NCBI GenBank assembly: GCA_945861415.1
Contig: CAMAUV010000028.1
Span: 1-57,710, forward strand
Reading direction: 5' to 3'
DNA: 57,710 bases
Origin: Akkermansia muciniphila
GTDB lineage: Bacteria > Verrucomicrobiota > Verrucomicrobiia > Verrucomicrobiales > V1-33
Under the pieces are notes generated by a model. That model made no database searches, had not been told where the DNA came from, and saw nothing but the letters and a program-made list of their open reading frames with translations. This document shows positions 36,595 to 44,800 of this stretch, in pieces. A program made the position numbers and the translations under genes. The first letter of the stretch is position 1. Each line of letters starts with the position of its first letter.

Positions 36595-37842
36595 ATGAAC
36601 GAACGAAGAGTAGTCATCACCGGTATGGGCGTCGTGTCGCCTTTAGGCCACGACCTGCAATCCTTTTGGGCAAGCCTGAAGGCCGGACGCAGCGGCATCG
36701 GTAGAATCGCGGGCTTTGATACCTCGGCCTACAACTGCCATATCGCCGGAGAAGTTTGCGGGTTTGATTTCATACCCTTTTTCAAGAATCCCAAGGACGG
36801 TAAACGCAGCGACCGCTATGTCGGCTTCGCGGTGGCAGCGTCTAAAATGGCGCTAGATGACAGCGGGTTAGACCTCAGCACAATCGACCTCACCCGGATT
36901 GGCGTCATGGTCGGCAGCGGAATTGGCGGACTAGGCACCATTGAGCGCGAGCATGAGGTGCTCCTGCGCCGTTCGCCCTCCCGCGTCTCCCCGTTTCTCA
37001 TCCCGATGATGATCACCAACATTGGCAGCGGCATCATCAGCATGGAATACGGGCTCATGGGACCAAATATGGTGGTCGTTACGGCCTGCGCCACCAGCAA
37101 TAACAACATTGGCGAAGCATGGCGCATCATCAAATTCGGTGATGCGGATGCTATGCTCTGCGGCGGTGCGGAAGCGAGTGTTCTGCCGCTGGGCCTGAGC
37201 GGATTTGGCAACATGAAAGCGCTTTCCCTGCGCAACGATGAACCGGAGCGAGCGTCCCGTCCCTTTGACCGTGACCGCGATGGATTTGTCATGGGCGAAG
37301 GCGCCGGTGTTATGATGATTGAGGAATTGGAGCACGCCAAACGCCGCGGAGCCACCATCTACGCGGAACTCGCCGGCTATGGTGTCAGTGCAGATGCCCA
37401 TGGACTCAGTGCTCCATCGCCCGACGGCAGCGGCCCTGCGCGCGCCATGCAAATGGCCATGCGCCACGCCCGCGTAAACCCCGATGAGATTCAATACCTC
37501 AATGCCCACGCAACCTCTACCGGCCTCGGTGACCTCGCCGAAGCCAAGGCAGTCAAACTCGCTTTCGGAGATCACGCCACCCGCGGACTCATGGTCAGTT
37601 CCACCAAGAGCATGACCGGCCACTTACTGGGCGCCGCCGGCGGGGTGGAACTCGCTGCCAGCGTCATGGCCATCAAGGAAGGGATCGTGCCGCCGACCAT
37701 CAATCTCGAGAATCAGGATCCGGAGATCGAATTTGATTGCGTGCCCAACACCGCTAGGGAAGCTAAGGTGGATGTGGCCATGAGCAACAGCTTCGGGTTC
37801 GGCGGCCACAACGCTACCGTCCTCGTGCGCCGGTTCCAATGA
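36595..37842 (+). CDS. fabF: Beta-ketoacyl-ACP synthase II (FabF type)
   Basis: The enzyme condenses malonyl-ACP with acyl-ACP in fatty acid elongation. The product is 415 residues, the usual length, starting MNERRVVITGMGVVSPLG at ATG 36595; the open frame upstream belongs to the decayed gene. The catalytic triad is visible: Cys165 in VTACATSNNN, His305 in NAHATST and His405 in FGFGGHNATVL. Other hallmarks are FDRDRDGFVMGEGAGVMMIE, STKSMTGHLLGAAGGVE and ISMEYGLMGPN. FabF enzymes usually have T-A-C-A-T-G/S at the nucleophile, consistent here. No acpP or other fab gene is adjacent, which is unusual, so this could be a second, pathway-specific synthase, but sequence type is standard FabF. A strong hairpin lies 140 bp downstream. 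Confidence 0.94.
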   Translation: MNERRVVITGMGVVSPLGHDLQSFWASLKAGRSGIGRIAGFDTSAYNCHIAGEVCGFDFIPFFKNPKDGKRSDRYVGFAVAASKMALDDSGLDLSTIDLTRIGVMVGSGIGGLGTIEREHEVLLRRSPSRVSPFLIPMMITNIGSGIISMEYGLMGPNMVVVTACATSNNNIGEAWRIIKFGDADAMLCGGAEASVLPLGLSGFGNMKALSLRNDEPERASRPFDRDRDGFVMGEGAGVMMIEELEHAKRRGATIYAELAGYGVSADAHGLSAPSPDGSGPARAMQMAMRHARVNPDEIQYLNAHATSTGLGDLAEAKAVKLAFGDHATRGLMVSSTKSMTGHLLGAAGGVELAASVMAIKEGIVPPTINLENQDPEIEFDCVPNTAREAKVDVAMSNSFGFGGHNATVLVRRFQ

Positions 37843-37981
37843 CAGTGGGCCGGGGCGGCTGGAACCGCCTCCGGCTAGCCCGCGTTATCCTCAAGGCCCA
37901 GTGCGAAAACGTTATTTTCGCTCAAATTAATTACCTATGCTTCAAAGCAGGGTGCGATTTGATTGCTGTCATCCAAAAATG

Positions 37982-38022
37982 AACGGCCCGTCAGACGTCT
38001 CCGGCGGGCCGTTTTATTTTTT
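37982..38022 (+). terminator. Rho-independent terminator between fabF and the Tat-exported protein
   Basis: Perfect nine-base arms AACGGCCCG and CGGGCCGTT enclose a fourteen-base loop and are followed on the plus strand by TTTATTTTTT. On the minus strand a shorter T run follows (CATTTTTGG), so it may work for both converging genes. It starts 140 bp after fabF and 12 bp beyond the stop of the minus-strand gene. Confidence 0.8.
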
Positions 38023-38034
38023 CAAATTTATAGA

Positions 38035-38670
38035 TCACACCGCAACGAGCGTGCAGCAACTGACCGAGTGTGAAACCAATCCTGTATCGATAATTGAGGA
38101 GATTGGATTGAAGCCGTCGGTAACCGCCGCTTTTACGCCTTGGGCTGTGGGACCGGCACCAGGCGAGGCAAGTTGCTCCAAAAGTCCAACAACCTTTCCT
38201 CTGGCATCAGTGATCGGTCGGCTTTCAAGCGTCATCGTGTTCGCGGTGGTTCCCGGGGCAGGCAGGGATCCGTCTTCGTTCAGATATTGTGTCGAAGAGG
38301 ATACCGAGCCCCCACTGCAGATCCATGACGTTTGCCACAACTGCTGCTCAGTGAAAACCACCGCTCCCGAGCGGGAATATGAAAACCAACGCCGCCATTT
38401 GACGACAAGTTGTGCATTGCAGCTTCCAGCGGCATACAAATAAGTGAAGGAAACGCCCGCATGCACAGTGCCACCGCCAAACGCAAGTGGAGCAGCACTT
38501 GCAGTGGTGCCGGCACTGGTCGTCGTGGCCCTTACGCCCTTGATTCCTCCCGACGTGTCAGCAGCTTTTAGTTTAGTGGTGACAGATGGTATGAGACCGA
38601 GGCCAAGGGCTGTTCCCAAGGAGGCGCTTCCTGTGCGCTTGATGAATGCGCGGCGAGTGATAAATGTCAT
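38035..38670 (-). CDS. Tat-exported protein of unknown function
   Basis: The product is 211 residues. The N-terminus has a twin-arginine signal, TRRAFIKRTGSASLGTALGL, cleaved probably after LKAAD. The mature part is rich in Ser, Thr, Gly and Ala with short hydrophobic strands (GVSFTYLYAAGSCNAQLVVK, WRRWFSYSRSGAVVFTEQQL) and six cysteines, including WICSGGS and a C-terminal SVSCCTLVAV. A Tat signal suggests folding, and perhaps cofactor or disulfide formation, before export. I recognise no family. An AT-rich divergent region separates it from the GT11-like gene, and the terminator at 37982-38022 ends it. Confidence 0.75.
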   Translation of the reverse strand: MTFITRRAFIKRTGSASLGTALGLGLIPSVTTKLKAADTSGGIKGVRATTTSAGTTASAAPLAFGGGTVHAGVSFTYLYAAGSCNAQLVVKWRRWFSYSRSGAVVFTEQQLWQTSWICSGGSVSSSTQYLNEDGSLPAPGTTANTMTLESRPITDARGKVVGLLEQLASPGAGPTAQGVKAAVTDGFNPISSIIDTGLVSHSVSCCTLVAV

Positions 38671-38881
38671 GTTTATAGCGTGCTTATTGTTTGGTCGGTT
38701 GGGGTGTATTACTATCTTATGCTAAAAATCTCTTGATCGCTAATTCTTTTTGCGAATTATAGCTAACTTAAATTACTGAAAAAACTTAAAAGTATGACAA
38801 TTATAAAAAAACACAATGATTCAATTGTTAGGAAGATATTCTTTTTGCTAACGAGCGGCAATTGACCTTCATTCGATCGAA
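38671..38881. promoter_or_regulatory. AT-rich divergent intergenic region
   Basis: This 211-bp spacer is clearly richer in A and T than its surroundings, with runs such as AAAAAACTTAAAAGTATGAC and AATTATAAAAAAACAC. It separates the Tat-exported protein (minus) from the GT11-like gene (plus) and probably holds promoters for both. I could not fix a -35/-10 pair with confidence. Confidence 0.4.
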
Positions 38882-39625
38882 ATGGTGGAAATAATTTACC
38901 GCGGTGGCCTTGGAGACTGGCTCTTTCAGTATTGCCTGGGGCGAATGCTGGCAAGGCGCTGGGGTGTGGCCTTGCAGGCCCCTGAGCTGCCGGATTTTCC
39001 AAGTGCGCGCAGTATGACGGGAAAGCTCTTCGTGGCGCCGTTCAGATGCTGGTCCGGCCTAGCAGTTGAAGACCGCCAGACTTCCGCGCTAGTGAGAGGC
39101 TCAGAGATGCTGAGCCCGTTGAGGGGGCGATTGATGCTGTATGGCTGGTTTCACCGGTGGGAGCTGTATCGGGATGAATTCAATTATCTCCGCCCGCTGC
39201 TTGAGTGCGCGCCTCCGCTGGCAACAGCCGGGGAAGGTGACCTTGTCGTGGTGATGCGGCATACGGCTCCAGAGGCATGGAAAGAGCTGACAATCCACTC
39301 CGGTCAGGCACCCGCATGGAGCCGGGTGCAGCCATCTGTGGAGAGCGTGAAGCGGTTGGCGGATCGTTTACAGCCAGAGAGACTGGTGATCGTGGCAGAT
39401 TTCCCGCAAAGGGTGGACATTTCCGCCTTTGCTCCGCATCGCACGGAGTTGCGGGGGCTGGGAGGATTCGATACGTGGAATTGGCTGCGAAGCGCCCGCC
39501 GGCTCGTAATCGCAGCGGGTCACGCCTCAGATTGGTGGGCTGCCCGGCTTTCGGAGGCAGAAGAAATCTATGTGTGCGATCCATGGACGGATGGAGACGC
39601 GGCGTGTGTTCAGGAGTATGGGTGA
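38882..39625 (+). CDS. GT11-like glycosyltransferase
   Basis: The product is 247 residues. Its start MVEIIYRGGLGDWLFQYCLG followed by RMLARRWGV is strikingly like family-11 alpha-1,2-fucosyltransferases, whose donor-binding loop is G-G-L-G-N-x-x-F-Q-Y-A; here Asp replaces the usual Asn and Trp the Gln. Later FHRWELYRDEFNYLRPLL resembles the acceptor-side helix of that family. The rest (VVVMRHTAPEAWKELTIHSG, LVIVADFPQRVDISAFAPH, WNWLRSARRLVIAAGHASDW) fits a Rossmann-like second domain, but the classical H-x-R-R-G-D motif of GT11 is not evident. A glycosyltransferase role is therefore likely and the donor uncertain. It lies 64 bp upstream of a larger glycosyltransferase gene, probably in one transcript. 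Confidence 0.7.
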   Translation: MVEIIYRGGLGDWLFQYCLGRMLARRWGVALQAPELPDFPSARSMTGKLFVAPFRCWSGLAVEDRQTSALVRGSEMLSPLRGRLMLYGWFHRWELYRDEFNYLRPLLECAPPLATAGEGDLVVVMRHTAPEAWKELTIHSGQAPAWSRVQPSVESVKRLADRLQPERLVIVADFPQRVDISAFAPHRTELRGLGGFDTWNWLRSARRLVIAAGHASDWWAARLSEAEEIYVCDPWTDGDAACVQEYG

Positions 39626-39689
39626 GGCTGGCTGGGTGGGCGCCCGTTGGGTCGCCCAGATTTGAGAGTCAAAGAACCCTGCTGGATTT

Positions 39690-41597
39690 ATGAGTGGTGA
39701 TTCTTTGAAGACTCCCCGTCACCTACGGCTGCAGGCGCTGACGGTATCCGTCAACTATGCCGACTTCCTCGAGTGCATAGCGCCAAACCGCCGACACTTT
39801 GAACGCTGGCTGGTGGTGACCGTGGAATCGGATTTGCGCACCCTGGAGGTGTGCCGCGTTTGGGGAATGGAAGTGCTGTTTTCCCGCCGCCTGCATCAGA
39901 ATGGGGCCAAGTTTCACAAAGCTGCAGCGCTCAATGAAGGGCTGGCCGCGCTGGACCAGGACGCATGGACCGTGGTGATCGACAGCGATATTTTGCTGCC
40001 GTCGGATTTCCGTGAGCGGTTGGAGCTCCAGGCGCTGGAATCTAACTGCCTCTATGGTATTAGTGGCCGGCGCATCTGCCAGACGCTGCGGGAGTTCCGG
40101 CACCTTTCGGCGCAGGAGCCATGGGCCGAAAACCTGCTCTTTAGCACTTTTGTTATCGGCTACTTTCATCTTTTTTACATGGGGCAGCGGCACAATCGCT
40201 ATCCGGAAGGGGCCAGCACGGATGCGTCGGGTTATGATCTCCTGTTTAGTCAGGAGTTTCCGGGGCATCTGCACCGCTACTTACCATTTACGGCCCTCCA
40301 CGCCGGCGCGCCTTCTGTGAATTGGCAGGGCCGGACCAGTGAACCGTTTTTTCCGGAGGAAGGCGCGCCTTGGCAGGAACCGGTCTTTCCCGATCAGGTC
40401 CGAGCCATCGCGGCGGCCACTGGTGGTCCTTCGGCGAGGGGCGCGGTCCTTGGTGTTTGGCGCGGAGAGGTAGTGTGTGCGCTGTCGGAGCACTTCGTTT
40501 CGATTCAAGTCGTTGATCACTGGGGGCTCATCGCGCCGACACTGACTCCTGCGGCTGAAGCCGATCGGCTGTTCCTATTGGAGCGCTTTACCCGGGAAAC
40601 GGAGGGGCTTTCGGGTTTGCAGGCGCTTAAGGAGCATTCTTCAGAAGTACTCGATTCCATTCCGGACAGTAGTCTCGACCTTCTGTGGATCAGCCCGGAA
40701 ATGGACTACGATTTTCTGCTCCTTGCCTTGCCGGCATGGGTGCCCAAGCTCCGTGCAGGCGGGGCTGTAGCGGGAGGATTTTACGATGCGCAGACGTTTC
40801 CAGGAACTGTAAGCACGGTGCATTTGCTCTTAGGGAAACCGGATGCCGTCCTGCCCGGCGGCCAATGGATGAAACGCATCGCCCGGCCATCGGCGTTTGG
40901 AGAGGTGCTTAGTTTTCCGGTGCCGCCTTACGGCGGAAAGTGCGTGGCCTATGTCTGCCTTGGGCAGAGTGAGGTGGAGGGGCTGCTCGTTTCGCTCTCT
41001 TCCTTAAAAGAACACTGGAACGGTCCCGTGAGTGTCATCTGCCCCGGAGACGAAGAGCCTTCACTCCGCATGGCCTGTGCCCGTTTGGGGGTCCACTACC
41101 AAGCTGTTCCTGCTGCCCCGGAGGGATTCCCGCCAGTGCTGGCAAGGCTCGCAGCGCTAGAGTGGGCTCTTGGGGATGAGATTCTGCTCCTCGGAAATTC
41201 GACTCTGGTTCTGGGCCCACCGGATGCGCTTTTCAATAGTCTGGCATCGGCGGACGCGGTTTTTCCGAAAGTATCTCCTGTGCTGCCAGCCCCGGTCCTG
41301 CTGGAGTGTTTCCTGTGGAAGAAGTGCACGCGTTTTGCCACCGAGCTGATGTTGCGCGCCGTGGCTTTCCAGAACGCGGTCGGCCTTCCCGTGATTGATG
41401 CCGTGCTCGCAGGAGCCCCTGACGGTGCAGGGGAACTGACTGCGGAACTAGTGTGGAGCGGTGCCAGTCGGAGGACTCCGGAGACCTGTGCGGTGCTGAT
41501 CCTGCACCGGTTGGCCCGCGCCGGGGCTCAGAGGGCCTTGCCAGTATGGGATGACGCTGCCCGGAGACTCATGGCACGGCTTGCGGAGGAGTGCTGA
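39690..41597 (+). CDS. Three-domain protein: GT2-like glycosyltransferase, methyltransferase-like, second GT-A-like domain
   Basis: The product is 635 residues with no signal peptide. Residues 1-215 look like a GT-A glycosyltransferase: LTVSVNYADFLECIAPNRRH, NGAKFHKAAALNEGLAALDQ and a D-x-D metal motif as WTVVIDSDILLP (Asp98-Asp100). Residues 225-400 have a Rossmann pattern like class I methyltransferases: RGAVLGVWRGEVVCALSEHF, SSLDLLWISPEMDYDFLLLA and VPKLRAGGAVAGGFYD, although the usual G-x-G-x-G loop is weak. Residues 410-635 have a second GT-A-like core: KCVAYVCLGQSEVEGLLVSL, ARLAALEWALGDEILLLGNS and ASADAVFPKV. The domain calls come from fold pattern, not clear family motifs. With its GT11-like neighbour it probably acts on a surface polysaccharide or glycoprotein. 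Confidence 0.65.
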   Translation: MSGDSLKTPRHLRLQALTVSVNYADFLECIAPNRRHFERWLVVTVESDLRTLEVCRVWGMEVLFSRRLHQNGAKFHKAAALNEGLAALDQDAWTVVIDSDILLPSDFRERLELQALESNCLYGISGRRICQTLREFRHLSAQEPWAENLLFSTFVIGYFHLFYMGQRHNRYPEGASTDASGYDLLFSQEFPGHLHRYLPFTALHAGAPSVNWQGRTSEPFFPEEGAPWQEPVFPDQVRAIAAATGGPSARGAVLGVWRGEVVCALSEHFVSIQVVDHWGLIAPTLTPAAEADRLFLLERFTRETEGLSGLQALKEHSSEVLDSIPDSSLDLLWISPEMDYDFLLLALPAWVPKLRAGGAVAGGFYDAQTFPGTVSTVHLLLGKPDAVLPGGQWMKRIARPSAFGEVLSFPVPPYGGKCVAYVCLGQSEVEGLLVSLSSLKEHWNGPVSVICPGDEEPSLRMACARLGVHYQAVPAAPEGFPPVLARLAALEWALGDEILLLGNSTLVLGPPDALFNSLASADAVFPKVSPVLPAPVLLECFLWKKCTRFATELMLRAVAFQNAVGLPVIDAVLAGAPDGAGELTAELVWSGASRRTPETCAVLILHRLARAGAQRALPVWDDAARRLMARLAEEC

Positions 41598-41663
41598 GGT
41601 TCCTCCTGGCACTTAGCAAAAAATCCACTGGCGCGCCATCGATCGGCGACTTATCAAAGCTTT

Positions 41664-41759
41664 ATGCTTTCTGATATCCTCATCGCTCTTGTTTATGTAG
41701 TCCTTTTCTTCGTGCTGGGCGGCGTTGCTTTCGTCTACTTGTTGAAGGGGAAGAACTAA
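41664..41759 (+). CDS. 31-residue single-pass membrane peptide
   Basis: A short frame from ATG 41664 to TAA 41757-41759 encodes MLSDILIALVYVVLFFVLGG followed by VAFVYLLKGKN. It consists almost wholly of one membrane helix with a short polar start and a basic end (K-G-K-N), the normal positive-inside arrangement. It lies 66 bp after the three-domain glycosyltransferase and 39 bp before the DUF2868 gene, both on the same strand. The initiation signal is weak. It is below the usual gene-calling cutoff; the composition and the fit between two genes make it plausible. Confidence 0.5.
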   Translation: MLSDILIALVYVVLFFVLGGVAFVYLLKGKN

Positions 41760-41798
41760 TTTATTAACAGTGCCGGCGGACGCCGCGGCCCCGCTCCC

Positions 41799-43145
41799 AT
41801 GTCCCGCAGCAGTTTAAGCCTACGACCTGCCGAAGCCTCGCAGTTGCTCTGGATCCGGAGTCTTGAAGAGGCGGATCCATTAGGCAGTTTAATTTCTGGT
41901 AGTGCACGAGTAGCGGCCAGCCGGGAGGCAGCTACGCCGGAGGATTCAGATTTTCTGAAACGGCGCACGGCCATCCTTACGAATCAACTTCCCTCTGCCA
42001 TCCAGGTGCCTCCTCTCGCCGGAGCCGCCGGCTCTTGGCGGCAGCGCCTCCCGCACTGGACTCCGTGGGCTGTTATTGGCGGGGCGTTCCTGCTCGGAAT
42101 GGCGTGCAATTCACTGGGGTCCGCGCATTTGATCAATATCCTCAGCTTTCCGCTGCTGGGTTTGATCCTCTGGAATCTGTGTGTCTGTGCCATCAGTCTC
42201 CCCGCATCCTGGAAATCACGGAAACCGTCAGACGCAACTGGCCCGCCGCCAGTGCCGAAGGTCCCCGGAGATAATCCTGCGGCCGTTGCCGCGGCTGCGT
42301 GGCAGGGTAGGCATGCGTATTGGGAAAAACCGCGCACGCAGGCCCGTCTCACGATCACTTTTCACGCGGCTGCTATCGCTCTGGCTGCTGGAGTCGTGGC
42401 TGAAATGTATTTGCACGGATTGCTTAGGTCCTACACCGTAACGTGGGAGAGCACGTTTCTCAGCGAGCGCCATGTGCGTGCCGTCACGGGCACTATTCTT
42501 GGTCCGGCGTCGCTACTGACCGGGATCCCCGTGCCCGAACCGCGGGCGCACGGTAGTGCCGCACCGTGGATCCATCTCTGGGCTGCCAGCGCGCTCATAT
42601 TCATCGTGGTGCCGCGCCTACTCCTTATTAATATGGCCCGGCGCAAGGGGGCGGCACATCTTCCGGATTACGCGGCGGAGTTCAGTCTATGGCTAGCTGC
42701 CTGCCGGGGCATGACCGGCAGGCACGCCACGCGCTCCGAAGTTATCAGCTTGCATTTTGAGCCGGACACCCGCGCGCGCGATGCTATACGCAGTATCATT
42801 CAGCAGCGGTGGGGGGCGCATGTGGGCGCGGAGTTTCACCCGCCACTCCAATACGGCAGTGAGCAACTCCCAGCTGTGTCCGCGCCTCCGCACTTCCTCG
42901 TTGTCATTGCCAATCTGAGTGCCACTCCCGAAACCGAAGTCCACGGCGCCATACTGCGCACCCTCGCCATTACGACACCACCTCCCGAGCGCCGCCTGCT
43001 AGTCCTCGATGCTACTGCTTTTTTTGCGCGCTTTCATTCGCAGCCGGAATACACCGAGCGCCTGAGCGCCCGCCGAACAGCGTGGTCCAAGGCCGCCGGT
43101 GATTTTCCTATCCATCTATACGGCGACGGCATCCGGCACGCTTAA
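41799..43145 (+). CDS. DUF2868 family membrane protein
   Basis: The product is 448 residues. It has a hydrophilic N-terminal region starting with LRPAEASQLLWIRSLEEADP, then at least four membrane helices (WAVIGGAFLLGMACNSLGSA, LINILSFPLLGLILWNLCVC, ITFHAAAIALAAGVVAEMYL, WIHLWAASALIFIVVPRLLL) with a loop carrying YTVTWESTFLSERHVRAV, the segment I associate with DUF2868. The C-terminal third is soluble with a HFLVVIANLSATPETEVH region. In several proteobacteria DUF2868 genes precede a DUF3482 GTPase gene; here no such partner follows, as the next gene is a convergent PLD-like gene. Function unknown. Confidence 0.75.
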   Translation: MSRSSLSLRPAEASQLLWIRSLEEADPLGSLISGSARVAASREAATPEDSDFLKRRTAILTNQLPSAIQVPPLAGAAGSWRQRLPHWTPWAVIGGAFLLGMACNSLGSAHLINILSFPLLGLILWNLCVCAISLPASWKSRKPSDATGPPPVPKVPGDNPAAVAAAAWQGRHAYWEKPRTQARLTITFHAAAIALAAGVVAEMYLHGLLRSYTVTWESTFLSERHVRAVTGTILGPASLLTGIPVPEPRAHGSAAPWIHLWAASALIFIVVPRLLLINMARRKGAAHLPDYAAEFSLWLAACRGMTGRHATRSEVISLHFEPDTRARDAIRSIIQQRWGAHVGAEFHPPLQYGSEQLPAVSAPPHFLVVIANLSATPETEVHGAILRTLAITTPPPERRLLVLDATAFFARFHSQPEYTERLSARRTAWSKAAGDFPIHLYGDGIRHA

Positions 43146-43181
43146 TCTGACTTTGCTGCGGGCGGCATCAGACCTGTGAGC

Positions 43182-43703
43182 TTACGTGATGGGATCCGGG
43201 CAAACGTCGCGCCGCTGGCATTTCTGGCAGTGCTCTCCACGCCACAGCGTGTCCAGTTCCTCCATCAGCGGTTCCACGATAGAAGGCTCATCGGTCAGGA
43301 TACCGGCCTCGAAATTCCGCCGGTGGTTGTTCTTGGCACCGATCCCGGCTCCTGTTAGATTGGCGGAGCCGAGATAAGCTAGGCAGCCGTCAACGATCAC
43401 CGCCTTTGTGTGCACTCGCGGGCAGAGCACCCGCTCAAAAAGTTCTGAATGCAGCAGTTCCGGAAAGCGGTCAAAATCCTCACGAAACCTTGGGCCCGGC
43501 TCTTTTGCATGAATCAGGCGCACGGCGACTCCGTCGCTCACCAAGTTCGCCAGCGCTGCGAGGAAGGGCACAAAACGCCGCCCTTGGCTGACATGAAGAT
43601 CCTTCAAATCTGCGGTGGCCAGCCACAGGAACTGCTTCGCCGCCGGTATAACCTCCGAGATGAGCCGGGTGTAATGATCACGGTTGAGGATAAGTTCCGT
43701 CAT
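43182..43703 (-). CDS. Phospholipase D-like protein with one HKD motif
   Basis: The product is 173 residues from ATG 43703 (MTELILNRDHYTRLISEVIP). The PLD motif H-x-K-x4-D is present once: HTKAVIVDGCLAYLGSANLT with His98, Lys100 and Asp105. A single HKD means the active site must form from two subunits, as in Nuc-type endonucleases and BfiI-like nucleases. The C-terminal tail has three closely spaced cysteines in CQKCQRRDVC, possibly a zinc-binding site. There is no signal peptide, so it is probably cytoplasmic; phosphodiesterase or nuclease activity is likely, substrate unknown. It lies 131 bp downstream of the broken cobW-type gene on the same strand. The frame upstream to 43892 is open without family sequence. 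Confidence 0.85.
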   Translation of the reverse strand: MTELILNRDHYTRLISEVIPAAKQFLWLATADLKDLHVSQGRRFVPFLAALANLVSDGVAVRLIHAKEPGPRFREDFDRFPELLHSELFERVLCPRVHTKAVIVDGCLAYLGSANLTGAGIGAKNNHRRNFEAGILTDEPSIVEPLMEELDTLWRGEHCQKCQRRDVCPDPIT

Positions 43704-43834
43704 GAGGCCATGGAGTCCAGTAGCCCGCCACCCGCCACAGGGAATCCGGCTGCTACCGAAGATACACATCCTAGATAGTCGGAATCTAAACACCGGCAGA
43801 GGAGGGTAGGGCGGCAGAACAACTTTCGCCATGT

Positions 43835-44655
43835 TCACATCTGCCGTAGTGTTTCCGGCCATGGGTCTGGAAACTCGCCGCCTTTTTGCCATACGACGAT
43901 TTCTTCATCTGTGCAGATTGCGCCCTGAAGTGCTGCGGCGAAAGCCTCGCGGGCGTCAGGCAGACCGATGAGCGTGAGCTCGTTGTGGCGGTCGCCGAAC
44001 ACGGGATGTTCCTTTTCCAGTTGAGTGCGGAGGTGGGCTACCTCTTCCGGTAGCAGCTTGCCATGGTAATTGTGCACCAGATCAGCGCGCCAGTGACCTG
44101 TGAGTTCTAGTGAAATTTGGCTACCGGCCTGCTGCCAAAGTAGCACGTGGGCGGCACGCGAGGCAAGCCAGAGATACCCTTTGGTGCGGTAGAGTCCGGT
44201 GCCCAAGTGGTCGCGACAAGCATCGAATAGACGCTGAGGGTGAAATGGCCGCTGATCGCAAAAAATGAGGCAGTCCACATCACTGGCAGTTGCAGTGTCG
44301 CGGTCGGTCAGGCCGAGAATATCGGCTCGGTGTTTTAGCGCCGGAAGCGATGGAGCCGGAACGTCTTTCAACTGATGATGGAGCAGCCCGGCTTGGGCCG
44401 AGAGGGCTAAAACAGCGCGAGGTTGCAGCAGATGCAGCCGTTGCTCATTTCCACCAGTTTTTCCTCTGTGCGACTTAGCGCCGCGCCGCCCTTTTCGACC
44501 AAGGCAGCATCAATATTCACTTCGCTCATGTCATTCACGATTACCGCCACCCGAAGCCCCTCGCGGTTATGTAGAATTTGATTGAGCAGCGTGGTCTTTC
44601 CGGCTCCGAGGAAGCCGGAAAGGACGGTGACGGGGAGGCGTTCAGACTGATTCAT
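43835..44655 (-). pseudogene. CobW/YjiA-type GTPase (metallochaperone) with its middle deleted
   Basis: Two parts of one gene lie in different frames. From ATG 44655: [20 protein letters not shown], with Walker [10 protein letters not shown] (14-22), [20 protein letters not shown] and the metal-binding C-x-C-C at 74-77 (GCICCN), then a stop at 44407. From about 44370 the C-terminal CobW_C domain continues to 43835 (QRPFHPQRLFDACRDHLGTG, RTKGYLWLASRAAHVLLWQQ, ELTLIGLPDAREAFAAALQG). The G3/G4 part of the GTPase, normally some 130-200 residues between these pieces, is missing, and the junction is out of frame. The family delivers zinc or other metals and is often zinc-regulated. A perfect palindrome overlaps the start codon. 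The C-terminal piece keeps an open frame of 178 codons, so expression of a fragment cannot be excluded. Confidence 0.75.
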
Positions 44656-44678
44656 TGATGCAAACGGATTGCATCAAT
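44654..44678. promoter_or_regulatory. Perfect 25-bp palindrome at the cobW start, operator-like
   Basis: The sequence has ten-base arms ATTGATGCAA and TTGCATCAAT around a five-base spacer, without mismatch. It overlaps the start codon of the CobW-type gene (44653-44655). Position and symmetry suggest a repressor site. A Zur-type zinc regulator would be the usual choice for a CobW chaperone, but the motif is not one I can match to a known Zur box. Confidence 0.6.
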
Positions 44679-44700
44679 GGCTTGGAGCGCAAAAGTGTAG

Positions 44701-44715
44701 TGCAAGTTATTTGCA
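44701..44715. promoter_or_regulatory. Second copy of the palindrome core
   Basis: TGCAA-GTTAT-TTGCA repeats the core (TGCAA-N5-TTGCA) of the palindrome at 44654-44678. The two centres are 42 bp apart, close to four helical turns. A possible -10 hexamer (TACACT on the minus strand, 44699-44694) lies directly next to it, so a bound repressor could cover the cobW promoter. Confidence 0.5.
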
Positions 44716-44800
44716 TTTGACAGGAATAATCTGTGCGGAACTTTTTCTTTTTTCGGAAGCTATAACCTCTTTTCCGTCCGCGTCATCGGCTCTGAACTAC

